Assembly (NCBI RefSeq): GCF_900602065.1
Contig: NZ_UWFN01000200.1
Location: 186,001 to 250,000 of the forward strand
Direction: 5' to 3'
From: Pseudomonas viridiflava
GTDB lineage: Bacteria > Pseudomonadota > Gammaproteobacteria > Pseudomonadales > Pseudomonadaceae
Length of the DNA stretch: 64,000 nt
Positions 1 through 9,288 of the stretch are shown piece after piece. The notes beneath the pieces are model-generated. The model was not told where the DNA came from and searched no databases. It saw only the letters and a program-made list of their open reading frames with translations. The position numbers were made by a program, and so were the translations under genes. The number at the start of each line of letters is the position of its first letter. Within the stretch, counting starts at the first letter, position 1.

Positions 1-1
1 A

Positions 2-2485
2 ATCCTGGTGGTCGAAGAAAAACGCAGTGTGATCGAAGATCAGTTAACCGGTCAGCTTTACAACTGGCCGGTGGAGCGGCGTCCTGTGGTGGTCGGTGAG
101 TTCGACGAACAGGGCGAGTCGTTGCTGCCCAACCTCAGTGAGCTGACGCCAGCGATGATTGCCCGTGTCATTGCCAAACGCCTTGCGCCGTTCTACAGCA
201 GCCCGCAAATCGAGGCGCGCTTGCAGTTTCTGGCAGACAAGGAGCAAGCGCTGCAAGCGCCATTGTTCAACACTCAGCGGACCCCTCACTTCTGTTCTGG
301 CTGCCCGCACAACACCTCAACCCGCGTTCCTGAAGGCAGTCGCGCGCTGGCGGGTATTGGCTGCCATTACATGACCATCTGGATGGATCGGGCCACGGAA
401 ACCTTCACCCAAATGGGCGGCGAGGGCGTCACCTGGATTGGTCAGGCACCTTTTACCAATACCCCCCATGTGTTCCAGAACCTCGGCGACGGTACTTATT
501 TCCACTCGGGTCACCTGGCGCTCCGCGCTGCTGTGGCATCCGGGGTCAATATTACCTACAAGATTCTCTACAACGATGCGGTAGCCATGACAGGCGGTCA
601 GCCCATCGACGGCGTATTGCGCGTCGACCAGCTCAGCCGTCAGGTTTTCAACGAAGGCGTGCAGCGTATCGCTCTGGTGTCGGATGAGCCCGATAAGTAC
701 CCAAGCCGGGATGGCTTTGCACCGATCACCAGCTTTCATCATCGACGGGACCTGGACAGCGTGCAGCGCGAGTTGCGGGAGTTCAAAGGCGTCTCGGTGA
801 TCATTTATGACCAGACCTGCGCAACGGAGAAGCGTCGCCGGCGTAAACGCGGCACTATGAAAGACTTGGAAAAACGGGCGCTGATCAATGCGTCCGTGTG
901 TGAAGGGTGTGGCGACTGCGGGGTCAAGTCAGGCTGTCTTTCCGTGTTGCCCAAAGAAACCGCTCAAGGCCGCAAGCGCGAGATCGATCAGAACGCCTGC
1001 AACAAGGACTTCAGTTGCGTCGAAGGTTTCTGCCCGAGCTTTGTCACCGTACATGGCGGCAAACTGCGCAAGCCTGAGCCGCCGACGCAGGTCCAGCGCT
1101 TTGTGACCTTGCCGGAGCCGCACCTGCAGAGTCTGGACAAACCCTTCAACATCCTGCTGTCTGGTGTCGGTGGTACGGGGGTGACGACTGTCGGGGCAAT
1201 GCTGGGCTTCGCCGCAAACCTGGAGGGCAAAGGCTGCAGCGTGCTGGATCAGGCCGGTCTTGCGCAGAAATTCGGCCCCGTGGTCAGCCATATACGCATC
1301 GCGGCGCGTCAGGACGCATTGTTTGCGGTGCGCATTCCGGCGGGGGAAGCCAACCTGCTATTGGGTTGCGATCTACTGGTGGCGGCAGGCCCGGATGCCA
1401 TCGCCAAACTCAACTCAACCTTTTCTCACGCGGTGGTTAATAGCCAACAGACGCCGACAGCTGAGTTCACCCGTAACCCGGATGCCGTGTTCCCCGGTGA
1501 AGCGATGAAGCAGACCATCCGTGATGCGGTTGGCGCGGAAAAAACTCACTTTGTCGAGGCCACAGACCTGGCGATTCGCCTGCTTGGGGATACCATTGCC
1601 AGCAACCTGTTCATGTTGGGCTACGCCTTCCAGCTGGGTTTCATCCCGTTAAGCTCGGCGGCGATCGAAAAAGCCATCGAACTCAATGGCGTGGCGGTGA
1701 CACTCAATCAGCAAGCGTTCCTCTGGGGGCGGCGTGCGGCGCATGATCTGGGCGCGGTGCAAGCGATTGCTTACCCTCAAGAGCTGATCATTGAAGAGCC
1801 TCAGCCTGTTGACCTTGCGCAGCGCATCAAAGCCAACGTTGTGGCGCTGACCGAGTACCAGAATGCTGCTTATGCCGAACGTTATAGTCGTCTAGTCGAA
1901 AACGTGCGCCAGACCGAAGCGCGTTTGTTCCCGGGGCAATTGGCGGTGCTGACTGAAGCTGTCGCCTTCAGTCTGTTCAAGGTGCTGGCGTACAAGGATG
2001 AGTACGAGGTTGCGCGGCTGTACAGCAATGGCGACTTCAAACGTCAGTTACAGGCGCAGTTCGAGGGTGATTACCGACTGGAATTCCATCTGGCACCCTC
2101 GTGGCTGGCCAGACGTGACAAACAGACGGGGGAGCCGCGCAAACGCAGCTTCGGCCCGTGGATGATGAAGGCGTTTGGTGCTCTGGCGAAGCTCAAGCCG
2201 TTGCGCGGCACTGCATTTGATCCGTTCGGACGTAGCCTTGAGCGCAAGCAGGAGCGGGAGCTGATCGAGTCGTATATCGGCGACGTAGAGCTGATCCTGC
2301 TTAACCTCAACGCGATGAATAGGCATACCGCGTTGGAGTTGGCTCGTTTACCGGAGAAGATTCGGGGTTATGGCCATATCAAGGAGCGCGCCATGAAAGC
2401 TGCGAGCCTGCATGCTGAACGTGTACGTCATAGCCTGGTAACGGGAGAGGTCGTACCACCGAAGCTGTTTGAGGTGGCCGTCTAA
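2..2485 (+). CDS. indolepyruvate ferredoxin oxidoreductase, 3' part (partial)
   Basis: Oxidative decarboxylation of aryl- or branched-chain 2-oxo acids to acyl-CoA is the role of this fused alpha/gamma enzyme family. The frame is open from the first bases of the window, so the start lies outside; about 828 residues are visible of a family that usually runs near 1150. A Cys-rich CSGCPHN motif stands near visible residue 95, a CEGCGDCG...C cluster near 297-310 fits a [4Fe-4S] site, and GVGGTGVTT near 386 opens the gamma (2-oxoacid oxidoreductase) domain. It converges on liuD, with a REP pair between them. Family assignment is firm; the preferred 2-oxo acid is not visible. Confidence 0.9.
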   Translation: MLVVEEKRSVIEDQLTGQLYNWPVERRPVVVGEFDEQGESLLPNLSELTPAMIARVIAKRLAPFYSSPQIEARLQFLADKEQALQAPLFNTQRTPHFCSGCPHNTSTRVPEGSRALAGIGCHYMTIWMDRATETFTQMGGEGVTWIGQAPFTNTPHVFQNLGDGTYFHSGHLALRAAVASGVNITYKILYNDAVAMTGGQPIDGVLRVDQLSRQVFNEGVQRIALVSDEPDKYPSRDGFAPITSFHHRRDLDSVQRELREFKGVSVIIYDQTCATEKRRRRKRGTMKDLEKRALINASVCEGCGDCGVKSGCLSVLPKETAQGRKREIDQNACNKDFSCVEGFCPSFVTVHGGKLRKPEPPTQVQRFVTLPEPHLQSLDKPFNILLSGVGGTGVTTVGAMLGFAANLEGKGCSVLDQAGLAQKFGPVVSHIRIAARQDALFAVRIPAGEANLLLGCDLLVAAGPDAIAKLNSTFSHAVVNSQQTPTAEFTRNPDAVFPGEAMKQTIRDAVGAEKTHFVEATDLAIRLLGDTIASNLFMLGYAFQLGFIPLSSAAIEKAIELNGVAVTLNQQAFLWGRRAAHDLGAVQAIAYPQELIIEEPQPVDLAQRIKANVVALTEYQNAAYAERYSRLVENVRQTEARLFPGQLAVLTEAVAFSLFKVLAYKDEYEVARLYSNGDFKRQLQAQFEGDYRLEFHLAPSWLARRDKQTGEPRKRSFGPWMMKAFGALAKLKPLRGTAFDPFGRSLERKQERELIESYIGDVELILLNLNAMNRHTALELARLPEKIRGYGHIKERAMKAASLHAERVRHSLVTGEVVPPKLFEVAV

Positions 2486-2517
2486 ACCCTCATAGGCAGT
2501 GGTCATGAGGTAAGTGA

Positions 2518-2571
2518 ATCGCGGGCAGGCCTCGCACCCACATCCCTTGTGGGAGCCGGGCTTGGCGCGAC
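2518..2571. repeat. REP-like inverted pair
   Basis: Two facing copies of the Pseudomonas REP motif (tgtgggagcc...cgcga and its inverse) with only a few bases between them, in the space between the convergent oxidoreductase and liuD genes. The right copy is degenerate (cttggcgcga instead of cttgcccgcga). May fold into a hairpin and serve as a transcript end. Confidence 0.75.
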
Positions 2572-2606
2572 GTCGTGGGATCCGCTTTAACCGTGAGGGC
2601 GGTAGT

Positions 2607-4568
2607 TCATTCTGCCAGCCCTTCAATCTCCACCAGCACAGCCCCCTCACTGACCATCTCACCCTCGCTGCAATGCAAAGCGCAGATAACTCCAGCGCTG
2701 GCCGCGCGGATGCTGTGCTCCATTTTCATGGCTTCGAGTACCACCAGTTGTGTACCCGCTTCGACACTCTGACCGACTTCAACCAGCACCCGTACCACGC
2801 TGCCGTTCATGGGCGCAGTCAGGCCGCCTTGCGAGGCGTTGCTGGTGTCTGATGCGGTAATCGGGTCAAAACGCCTGATTGCGTGCAGATCACCCGCCCA
2901 CTTGAGGAACAACGTGTTGTTTCGACGCAGGGCGAGGTGCTGCTGTCGCACACCGTGCTGCGTGACCAGCAACTGATCGCCGATCAATTGATACGCTGTC
3001 AGCTCGTCACCGCGCAGCTTCATGACCTGCTCCTGGCCGTCACAAACCAGATGCAGGTCGACTTCAGACGCCACGCCAAAGCGCGTGCCAAGCGTCGACG
3101 ACCAGGGTGAGTGCAGATCATCCTGACGAACCCGAGCAGGTTCACTCTGGCTGAACGCGGCAGCGGCAGCTTGCCAGAACTCATTCGATAACTGAGCCGC
3201 TTGTGGCAATAGTTGCGCCTGATGCCTGGGGATGAAGTCGGTGTCCAGCTCTGCCGCTGCAAATGCCGGATGAGCAATGATGCGTCGCAGAAATGGCAGA
3301 TTGGTCCTGACCCCGCCGACCACGAACTCATCAAGCATCGCCAGGAGCCTCAAGCGGGCCTGTTCGCGGTCCTCACCCCAGGCAATCAACTTGCCAAGCA
3401 TGGGATCGTAAAATGGTGAGATGCTGTCGCCCTCTGCCACGCCGCTATCAACCCTGCGTCCGTTATTGGCAGAGCACTCCCGGTAGAGCTCCAGGGTCCC
3501 GGTGGCTGGCAGGAATTCGTGGTTGGGGTCTTCAGCGTAGAGGCGTACTTCGATGGCGTGGCCGAGCAGGGGGACTTGCGCCTGAGTTAGCGGGAGCGGT
3601 TCGCCCCGGGCGACCCGCAATTGCCATTCGACCAGATCAAGGCCGGTAATGGCTTCGGTGACCGGATGCTCCACCTGCAGTCGGGTGTTCATCTCCATGA
3701 AGAAGAAATCGCCCCGCGCGTCGAGCAAAAACTCTACGGTGCCCGCACCTACATACCCAATGCTTTGCGCCGCCTTGACTGCAGCCTCACCCATGGCTTT
3801 GCGCAGTTGCGCACCAAGGCCTGGAGCAGGTGCTTCTTCGACGACTTTTTGATGGCGACGCTGGATCGAGCAGTCGCGTTCGTTGAGGTACAGGCAATGA
3901 CCGTGCTGGTCGGCAAACACCTGGATTTCCACGTGGCGAGGCTTGAGCAGGTATTTCTCCACCAGCATGCGTGAGTCACCGAATGATGACGCGGCTTCAC
4001 GCTGCGCCGACGCCAGTGCCTCGGCGAGATCCTCAACGCGCTCCACGACTTTCATGCCTTTACCGCCACCGCCCGCAGTGGCCTTGAGCAATACCGGATA
4101 GCCAATCCGCTCGGCTGCATCGCGAAAGGTCGCCAAGTCCTGGGCGTCGCCGTGGTAACCCGGCACCAACGGTACGCCAGCACTTTCCATCAGCGACTTG
4201 GCGGCGGACTTGCTGCCCATGGCATCAATGGCGGAGGCGGGCGGGCCGAGGAAAACCAGACCGGCGTTTTCGACGGCGCGAGCAAACTCTGCGTTTTCAG
4301 AGAGAAAGCCGTAACCGGGATGAATGGCCTGAGCGCCACTGGCCTGCGCTGCCGCAATCAGCTTATCGATTCGCAGGTAACTGTCTGATGCTTTACTGCC
4401 CCCTAAATCGACTTTGATATCGGCTTCGCGGGTGTGACGAGCATCCTTGTCGATGCTGCTGTGGACCGCGACAGTGGTCAGGCCGAGGTTTTTCACGGTT
4501 TGCATGATGCGGCAGGCAATTTCGCCACGGTTGGCGATCAGCACGCTCGTCAGTGTCGGGGCGCTCAT
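2607..4568 (-). CDS. liuD: methylcrotonyl-CoA carboxylase, biotin-containing alpha subunit
   Basis: ATP-dependent biotin carboxylation step of 3-methylcrotonyl-CoA carboxylase in leucine catabolism; partner of LiuB. The 653-residue protein begins with the biotin carboxylase fold (IANRGEIACRI near 11-21), has the ATP-grasp glycine-rich stretch AGGGGKGMKVV near 165-175, MNTRLQVEHPVTE near 293-305, and ends in a biotinyl domain with LEAMKMEH (Lys about 615). Length matches the Pseudomonas LiuD family. Its start overlaps the liuC stop by 4 bp (ATGA), so it is the last gene of liuABCD. A geranyl-CoA carboxylase (AtuF) is the main alternative; the liu gene neighbours argue against it. Confidence 0.95.
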   Translation of the reverse strand: MSAPTLTSVLIANRGEIACRIMQTVKNLGLTTVAVHSSIDKDARHTREADIKVDLGGSKASDSYLRIDKLIAAAQASGAQAIHPGYGFLSENAEFARAVENAGLVFLGPPASAIDAMGSKSAAKSLMESAGVPLVPGYHGDAQDLATFRDAAERIGYPVLLKATAGGGGKGMKVVERVEDLAEALASAQREAASSFGDSRMLVEKYLLKPRHVEIQVFADQHGHCLYLNERDCSIQRRHQKVVEEAPAPGLGAQLRKAMGEAAVKAAQSIGYVGAGTVEFLLDARGDFFFMEMNTRLQVEHPVTEAITGLDLVEWQLRVARGEPLPLTQAQVPLLGHAIEVRLYAEDPNHEFLPATGTLELYRECSANNGRRVDSGVAEGDSISPFYDPMLGKLIAWGEDREQARLRLLAMLDEFVVGGVRTNLPFLRRIIAHPAFAAAELDTDFIPRHQAQLLPQAAQLSNEFWQAAAAAFSQSEPARVRQDDLHSPWSSTLGTRFGVASEVDLHLVCDGQEQVMKLRGDELTAYQLIGDQLLVTQHGVRQQHLALRRNNTLFLKWAGDLHAIRRFDPITASDTSNASQGGLTAPMNGSVVRVLVEVGQSVEAGTQLVVLEAMKMEHSIRAASAGVICALHCSEGEMVSEGAVLVEIEGLAE

Positions 4569-5380
4569 GAGCGGGACTCCTTGGGCTGTCCGATCTGCCA
4601 GGCGGGTTGGCGTTTCTCCAGAAAAGCCCGCAACCCCTCCTGACCCTCAGCGCTGGTACGAATCCGCGCGATGCTGTTTTCGCAATACCGGCGTAATGCC
4701 GGAGTCAGCGCACCATTTCCGACCTCTCGCAGCAGGTCTTTGCTGGTGCGCATGGCTTGCGGGCTGTTTAGCAGCAAGTTATCGGTCCACTCGGATACCT
4801 GTTGCTCCAGTTGCTGCGCAGGATAGTGCTCGGCGATCAAACCGATTTCCCGGGCGCGTGCACCGTCGAAACGCTCCGCAGTCAGTGCATAGCGGCGTGC
4901 AGCGCGCTCGCCTATGGCCTGAACCACAAACGGGCTGATCACCGCGGGGGCGAGGCCAATGCGCACCTCGGACAGACAGAACTGCGCGTCCACGCTGCCG
5001 ATGGCCATGTCACAGCAACTGATCAGTCCCAGCGCTCCCCCGAACGCTGCGCCTTGCACTACAGCCAGCGTTGGAATTTTCAGCTTGGCGAGGTTGTACA
5101 TCAGCTCGGCCAGTTCGCGGGCGTCATCCAGATTGGTGTTGTAGTCCAGATGGGCTGACTGCTGCATCCAGGCCAGATCGGCCCCTGCGCTGAAGTGTTT
5201 GCCGCGCCCGCGAATGATCAGGAAACGCAGGCTGGCATCGGTCTGAACGGCATCCAGTGCGAGAATCAGTTCGCGGATCATCTGCGCATTGAACGCGTTG
5301 TTCTTTTCGGGCCGGTTCAGCCAGAGGGTTGCATACCCTCGCGGATCAAGAAGCAGTTCTACGGTTTGAAAATCAGTCAT
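4565..5380 (-). CDS. liuC: 3-methylglutaconyl-CoA hydratase (enoyl-CoA hydratase family)
   Basis: Crotonase-fold enzyme hydrating 3-methylglutaconyl-CoA to HMG-CoA. The chosen ATG begins MTDFQTVELLLD; it gives 271 residues, preceded by CAGGGA at a short distance, and lies just after the liuB stop. An ATG two codons upstream is possible. A longer frame runs back into liuB and is not credible. Oxyanion-hole motifs are visible: GKHFSAGADLAWM near 66-78 and GAAFGGALGLISCCD near 110-124. Middle gene of liuABCD, overlapping liuD by 4 bp. Confidence 0.93.
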   Translation of the reverse strand: MTDFQTVELLLDPRGYATLWLNRPEKNNAFNAQMIRELILALDAVQTDASLRFLIIRGRGKHFSAGADLAWMQQSAHLDYNTNLDDARELAELMYNLAKLKIPTLAVVQGAAFGGALGLISCCDMAIGSVDAQFCLSEVRIGLAPAVISPFVVQAIGERAARRYALTAERFDGARAREIGLIAEHYPAQQLEQQVSEWTDNLLLNSPQAMRTSKDLLREVGNGALTPALRRYCENSIARIRTSAEGQEGLRAFLEKRQPAWQIGQPKESRS

Positions 5381-5393
5381 GAGCATTCCCTGA

Positions 5394-7001
5394 TCACATG
5401 CGGAACAGGCCGAACGTCGTCGGCTCAATAGGCGCGTTAAGTGAGGCGGAGAGGGCCAGGGCGAGAATCTCCCGGGTTTGCGCCGGGTCGATTACGCCGT
5501 CGTCCCAAAGGCGTGCGCTGGAGTAATACGGATGTCCCTGGTGTTCGTACTGGTCAAGGATTGGCTGCTTGATGGCGGCTTCCTGAGAGGCGCTGAAGGG
5601 TTCGCCACTGCGCTCGGCCTGTTCACGTTTCACCTGAGCCAGTACGCCTGCGGCCTGTTCGCCGCCCATCACGCCGATTCGGGCGTTAGGCCACATCCAC
5701 AGGAACCTGGGATCGTAGGCGCGGCCGCACATCCCATAGTTACCGGCACCGAAGCTGCCACCAATGATCACGGTAAATTTCGGCACTTTGGCGCACGCCA
5801 CCGCCGTCACCAGCTTGGCGCCGTGCTTGGCGATGCCGCCGGCCTCGTACTTCTGGCCGACCATAAACCCGGTGATATTTTGCAGGAACAGCAGCGGAAC
5901 GCCGCGCTGGCAGGCCAGTTCGATAAAGTGGGCGCCTTTCTGCGCTGCTTCCGCAAACAGAATGCCGTTATTGGCGAGAATCGCGATCGGGTAGCCATGC
6001 AGCCGCGCGAAGCCACAGACCAGCGTGGTGCCGAACAACGCTTTGAATTCGTCGAACACCGAACCATCCACAAGGCGTGCGATGACTTCGCGAACATCAA
6101 AAGGCTGTTTGGAGTCGGCGGGAATAACCCCGTAAAGCTCGTCAGTGGGGTATAGCGGAGCAATCGGCGTGACGCTGTTGAGTTGACCGAGCTTGCGCCA
6201 GTTGAGATTGGCCACACTGCGCCGCGCGAGCTCCAGTGCGTGTTCATCGTTATCGGCGTAGTGGTCGGCGACGCCAGAGATGCGGCAATGAACATCAGCG
6301 CCGCCGAGGTCCTCGGCGTTAACGACTTCCCCGGTAGCGGCTTTGACCAGAGGAGGCCCGGCAAGGAAGATCGTCGCCTGCTGGCGAACCATGATCGCTT
6401 CGTCCGCCATGGCCGGTACATAAGCGCCACCGGCGGTGCATGAGCCCATGACCACTGCGATCTGCGGTATACCCTGGGCACTCATGTTGGCTTGATTGAA
6501 AAAAATCCGTCCGAAGTGCTCGCGGTCCGGGAACACCTCGTCCTGTCGCGGCAGATTGGCGCCGCCGGAGTCCACCAGGTAGATGCACGGCAGTCGATTC
6601 TGCTGGGCAATGGCTTGCGCCCGCAGGTGCTTTTTAACCGTCAGTGGATAGTAGGAGCCGCCTTTGACCGTCGCGTCATTGGCGATGATCATGCATTCCA
6701 CTCCTTCAACGCGACCGATTCCGGCGATCACACCTGCGGCGGGTACCTCTTCGTCGTAGACCTGCAGAGCGGCGAGCTGGCCAATTTCAAAGAAGGGTGA
6801 GCCTGCGTCGAGCAAGCGATTGATGCGGTCGCGAGGCAGCAGTTTGCCTCGTGACGTGTGCCGCTCCTGTGCTTTCGGACCACCGCCTTGCTGAATGTCG
6901 GCAAGCAGGGTGCGCAGCGCTTGAACCTGCTCCAGCAACGTGGCGCTGTTGATCGCGAATTCGGCGGAGCGGGTGTTGATGCGGGTTTGGAGGACGGTCA
7001 T
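5394..7001 (-). CDS. liuB: methylcrotonyl-CoA carboxylase, carboxyltransferase beta subunit
   Basis: Transfers the carboxyl group from biotin (on LiuD) to 3-methylcrotonyl-CoA. I place the start at [12 protein letters not shown], giving 535 residues, the usual LiuB length. The open frame continues 90 bp further upstream, but that part is the translation of a REP palindrome and should not be included. The acyl-CoA carboxylase beta fold is clear: [20 protein letters not shown] near 50, [14 protein letters not shown] in the middle, and [18 protein letters not shown] near 425. The neighbours liuA, liuC and liuD fix the role. Confidence 0.95.
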   Translation of the reverse strand: MTVLQTRINTRSAEFAINSATLLEQVQALRTLLADIQQGGGPKAQERHTSRGKLLPRDRINRLLDAGSPFFEIGQLAALQVYDEEVPAAGVIAGIGRVEGVECMIIANDATVKGGSYYPLTVKKHLRAQAIAQQNRLPCIYLVDSGGANLPRQDEVFPDREHFGRIFFNQANMSAQGIPQIAVVMGSCTAGGAYVPAMADEAIMVRQQATIFLAGPPLVKAATGEVVNAEDLGGADVHCRISGVADHYADNDEHALELARRSVANLNWRKLGQLNSVTPIAPLYPTDELYGVIPADSKQPFDVREVIARLVDGSVFDEFKALFGTTLVCGFARLHGYPIAILANNGILFAEAAQKGAHFIELACQRGVPLLFLQNITGFMVGQKYEAGGIAKHGAKLVTAVACAKVPKFTVIIGGSFGAGNYGMCGRAYDPRFLWMWPNARIGVMGGEQAAGVLAQVKREQAERSGEPFSASQEAAIKQPILDQYEHQGHPYYSSARLWDDGVIDPAQTREILALALSASLNAPIEPTTFGLFRM

Positions 7002-7015
7002 GGCTACTCCGGGCT

Positions 7016-7106
7016 CTGTGGGAGCGGTGCTTGCCCGCGATAAACGATAACGCGGTGCACCTGCAAAGCGCGTCTCATGTATCGCGGGCAAGCACCGCTC
7101 CCACAG
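7016..7106. repeat. REP pair (perfect 26-bp inverted arms)
   Basis: Arms at 7016-7041 and 7081-7106 are exact reverse complements of 26 bp, carrying the core gtgggagcggtgcttgcccg. The pair fills the liuA-liuB gap inside the operon, so it may fold in the liu mRNA and shape the relative stability or expression of liuA and liuBCD. Confidence 0.9.
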
Positions 7107-7144
7107 GAGATCGCAGTTCAGTTCAAACTGATCAACGGATCAGT

Positions 7145-8308
7145 TCACCGGGATTCATTGAACAATTCACGCCCAATCAACATCCGCCGGATTTCGCTGG
7201 TGCCTGCACCGATCTCGTAGAGTTTGGCGTCGCGCAACAAGCGGCCAGCAGGGAATTCGTTGATATAGCCGTTACCGCCCAGAATCTGGATCGTTTCCAG
7301 CGCCATTTGTGTGGCCCGCTCAGCGCTATACAAAATGATCCCGGCGGCGTCCTTGCGCGTTGTTTCGCCACGTTCACAGGCTTGGGCCACCGCATATAAG
7401 TAGGCGCGGCTGGCATTCAGTTGGGTATACATATCAGCGATCTTGCCCTGTATCAGCTGGAACTCGCCGATGCTCTGGCCGAACTGCTTGCGATCATGGA
7501 TATAGGGCACCACCACGTCCATGCAGGCCTGCATGATCCCGGTCGGTCCACCAGAAAGGACGACGCGCTCATAATCGAGGCCGCTCATCAACACTTTAAC
7601 GCCGCCATCCAGCTGCCCGAGCAGGTTCTCTTCCGGGACTTCCACGTCGTCGAAAAACAACTCGCAGGTATTGGAGCCTCGCATGCCCAGCTTGTCGAAC
7701 TTGTTACCACGGGAGAAGCCTTTCCAGTCCCGCTCGACGATAAACGCGCTGATGCCATGAGCCGCCTTTTGCAGGTCGGTCTTGGCGTAGATGACATAGG
7801 TGTTGGCGTCGGGGCCGTTGGTGATCCAGGTCTTGCTGCCATTCAGGACAAAGCGGTCGCCGCGTTTTTCGGCGCGCAGCTTCATGGACACAACATCGGA
7901 GCCAGCGTTTGGCTCACTCATGGCCAGTGCGCCCACGTGTTCACCGCTGATGAGGGAGGGCAGGTACCTGGCTTTCTGCGCCGGATTACCGTTGCGATTG
8001 ATCTGGTTCACGCACAAGTTCGAATGCGCGCCGTAGGACAAGGCGACGGATGCCGAGCCGCGACTGATTTCCTCCATTGCCACTACGTGCGCCAGGTAGC
8101 CAAGGCCTGCGCCGCCGTATTCTTCATCGACGGTGATGCCCAGCAACCCCATGTCGCCAAACTTGCGCCACAGGTCAGCGGGGAAGAGGTTGTCTTTGTC
8201 GATCTGCGCCGCGCGAGGGGCGATTTCAGCCGCGACAAATGACTGAACCTGATCACGCAACATGTCGATTGTCTCGCCCAGAGCGAAATTAAGGCTGGGG
8301 TAACTCAT
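7145..8308 (-). CDS. liuA: isovaleryl-CoA dehydrogenase
   Basis: FAD acyl-CoA dehydrogenase oxidising isovaleryl-CoA to 3-methylcrotonyl-CoA; first gene of liuABCD. The 387 residues start [19 protein letters not shown], the length of LiuA. Typical motifs: [15 protein letters not shown] near 58-72, [14 protein letters not shown] near 133-146 (flavin site), [10 protein letters not shown] near 161, and [21 protein letters not shown] near the C-terminus. The catalytic-Glu position of isovaleryl-CoA dehydrogenases lies earlier in the chain (around YERVVLSGG), and YE is present there. A LiuR-type palindrome lies 43 bp upstream. A REP pair separates it from liuB. Confidence 0.95.
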   Translation of the reverse strand: MSYPSLNFALGETIDMLRDQVQSFVAAEIAPRAAQIDKDNLFPADLWRKFGDMGLLGITVDEEYGGAGLGYLAHVVAMEEISRGSASVALSYGAHSNLCVNQINRNGNPAQKARYLPSLISGEHVGALAMSEPNAGSDVVSMKLRAEKRGDRFVLNGSKTWITNGPDANTYVIYAKTDLQKAAHGISAFIVERDWKGFSRGNKFDKLGMRGSNTCELFFDDVEVPEENLLGQLDGGVKVLMSGLDYERVVLSGGPTGIMQACMDVVVPYIHDRKQFGQSIGEFQLIQGKIADMYTQLNASRAYLYAVAQACERGETTRKDAAGIILYSAERATQMALETIQILGGNGYINEFPAGRLLRDAKLYEIGAGTSEIRRMLIGRELFNESR

Positions 8309-8350
8309 GGTTAGCGTTCCTTTTTATTTTTGGATGAGTCGCTATGACCT

Positions 8351-8364
8351 TTACGTTAACGTAA
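8351..8364. promoter_or_regulatory. LiuR operator upstream of liuA
   Basis: TTACGTTAACGTAA is a perfect 14-bp palindrome, 43 bp upstream of the liuA start. It closely matches the palindrome upstream of liuR (10663-10678), and LiuR of the MerR family is known to bind sites of this kind. The -35 and -10 elements are not clear enough to assign. Confidence 0.8.
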
Positions 8365-8511
8365 GCCTGTTGAGCGAGGTGTGTCAATGCAATCTCGTAA
8401 GTGCGTCAATCAGGCGCAAGAAGTGCTTTGCTGTTGCTTTTGATTCAGCAAATTTGTGTCATGTACGAATCTTATGTACGCCACGAGAATAGCGTCGGAA
8501 GGCTGAGCGCA

Positions 8512-8684
8512 GGAGCTGTGGTGTGGGTCGCTCGGCATGGATGCCGAGCGAGCGCCGTTGGGCCAGGGATGGCCCGTCGGCGCGTGCCCGCACCACAGCT
8601 CCGGAGTCGAAGGAACCCCTGCGAAGCAGGGGCCGGACGTCAGCGCAAATGGTTTTGGTTACTTTTGTCGAAACAAAAGTGACC
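8512..8684. repeat. multi-hairpin intergenic element
   Basis: A compact set of nested palindromes. The outer stem GGAGCTGTGGTG (8512-8523) pairs exactly with 8591-8602. Inside it are hairpin CGCTCGGCAT/ATGCCGAGCG (8529-8550) and hairpin GCGCCG...GGGCC/GGCCC...CGGCGC (8552-8583). Then follow CCCCTGC-GAA-GCAGGGG (8616-8632) and GGTTACTTTTGT-CGAA-ACAAAAGTGACC (8657-8684, one G-T pair). It has the look of a dispersed Pseudomonas palindromic repeat. Short open frames across it run on both strands and look like chance. Confidence 0.75.
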
Positions 8685-9288
8685 CGGCCGACAGGACGGA
8701 ACCGAACTCAGCGACGTCGCAAATTCATCATCAAACCCCAGACAGCACGAAGGGGAGCCTGGGCTCCCCTTCAAGGTATTTCTCGATGCTCTTTTTTATT
8801 GTTGGGCGGCCTGTTGTTGTTTTTGGTGGCCGTACCCTTACCGCTGTTTTTAGCGATCCCCATTCAGGATCAAGAGCAAACGTATTTTTTTGAGCGCTGA
8901 TGCGGCTTTTATCTTGTCGATCCAACCAGGTCTGGCGCTACCTGAAGGTAGTTTTATTGTTCTCTGTCCGGTCGCGAGGAGCTCTTTCAAGACCCTCCGA
9001 AAAGCTATCCACTCCAAAAAAATCTGTTAGCTGCGCCTCTGTCCGTGTTGTTCTTGTTATGTCAGAGCCGATACGTCTTGTTTTTATTGGGTTACTGCAT
9101 TTTTTTATTTTTGTTGTACTGAAGATATAGCAGGAGCCGTGCCAGCTTTTGAAAAGCCTTTTAAAACAGGGGCTTGATTGAGCTGGGTGCGAAAAATCCA
9201 ACGATGCAGGCTGTCAGCTGTTTCCGTGTTACCCGTTTTTTCCTGCTTGATGCGGGCAGGGTAACACTCTGCGGCAACATGTCGCACC
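8685..9288. other. gene-free stretch between liuE and the repeat element
   Basis: No convincing gene. It contains a strong hairpin AAGGGGAGCC-TG-GGCTCCCCTT at 8749-8771 and several T-rich runs, with lower G+C than the flanking genes (notably 8795-9130). Short frames on both strands (for example 8900-9130) have no recognisable product and no good ribosome binding site. Could be a decayed insertion. Confidence 0.5.

Noticed and set aside
7002..7091. N-terminal extension of liuB
   Set aside because: It is the translation of a REP palindrome; the start at 7001 gives the family length.
8537..8925. Short open frames on both strands across the multi-hairpin element
   Set aside because: Overlapping frames on both strands within palindromes, no family, no ribosome sites.
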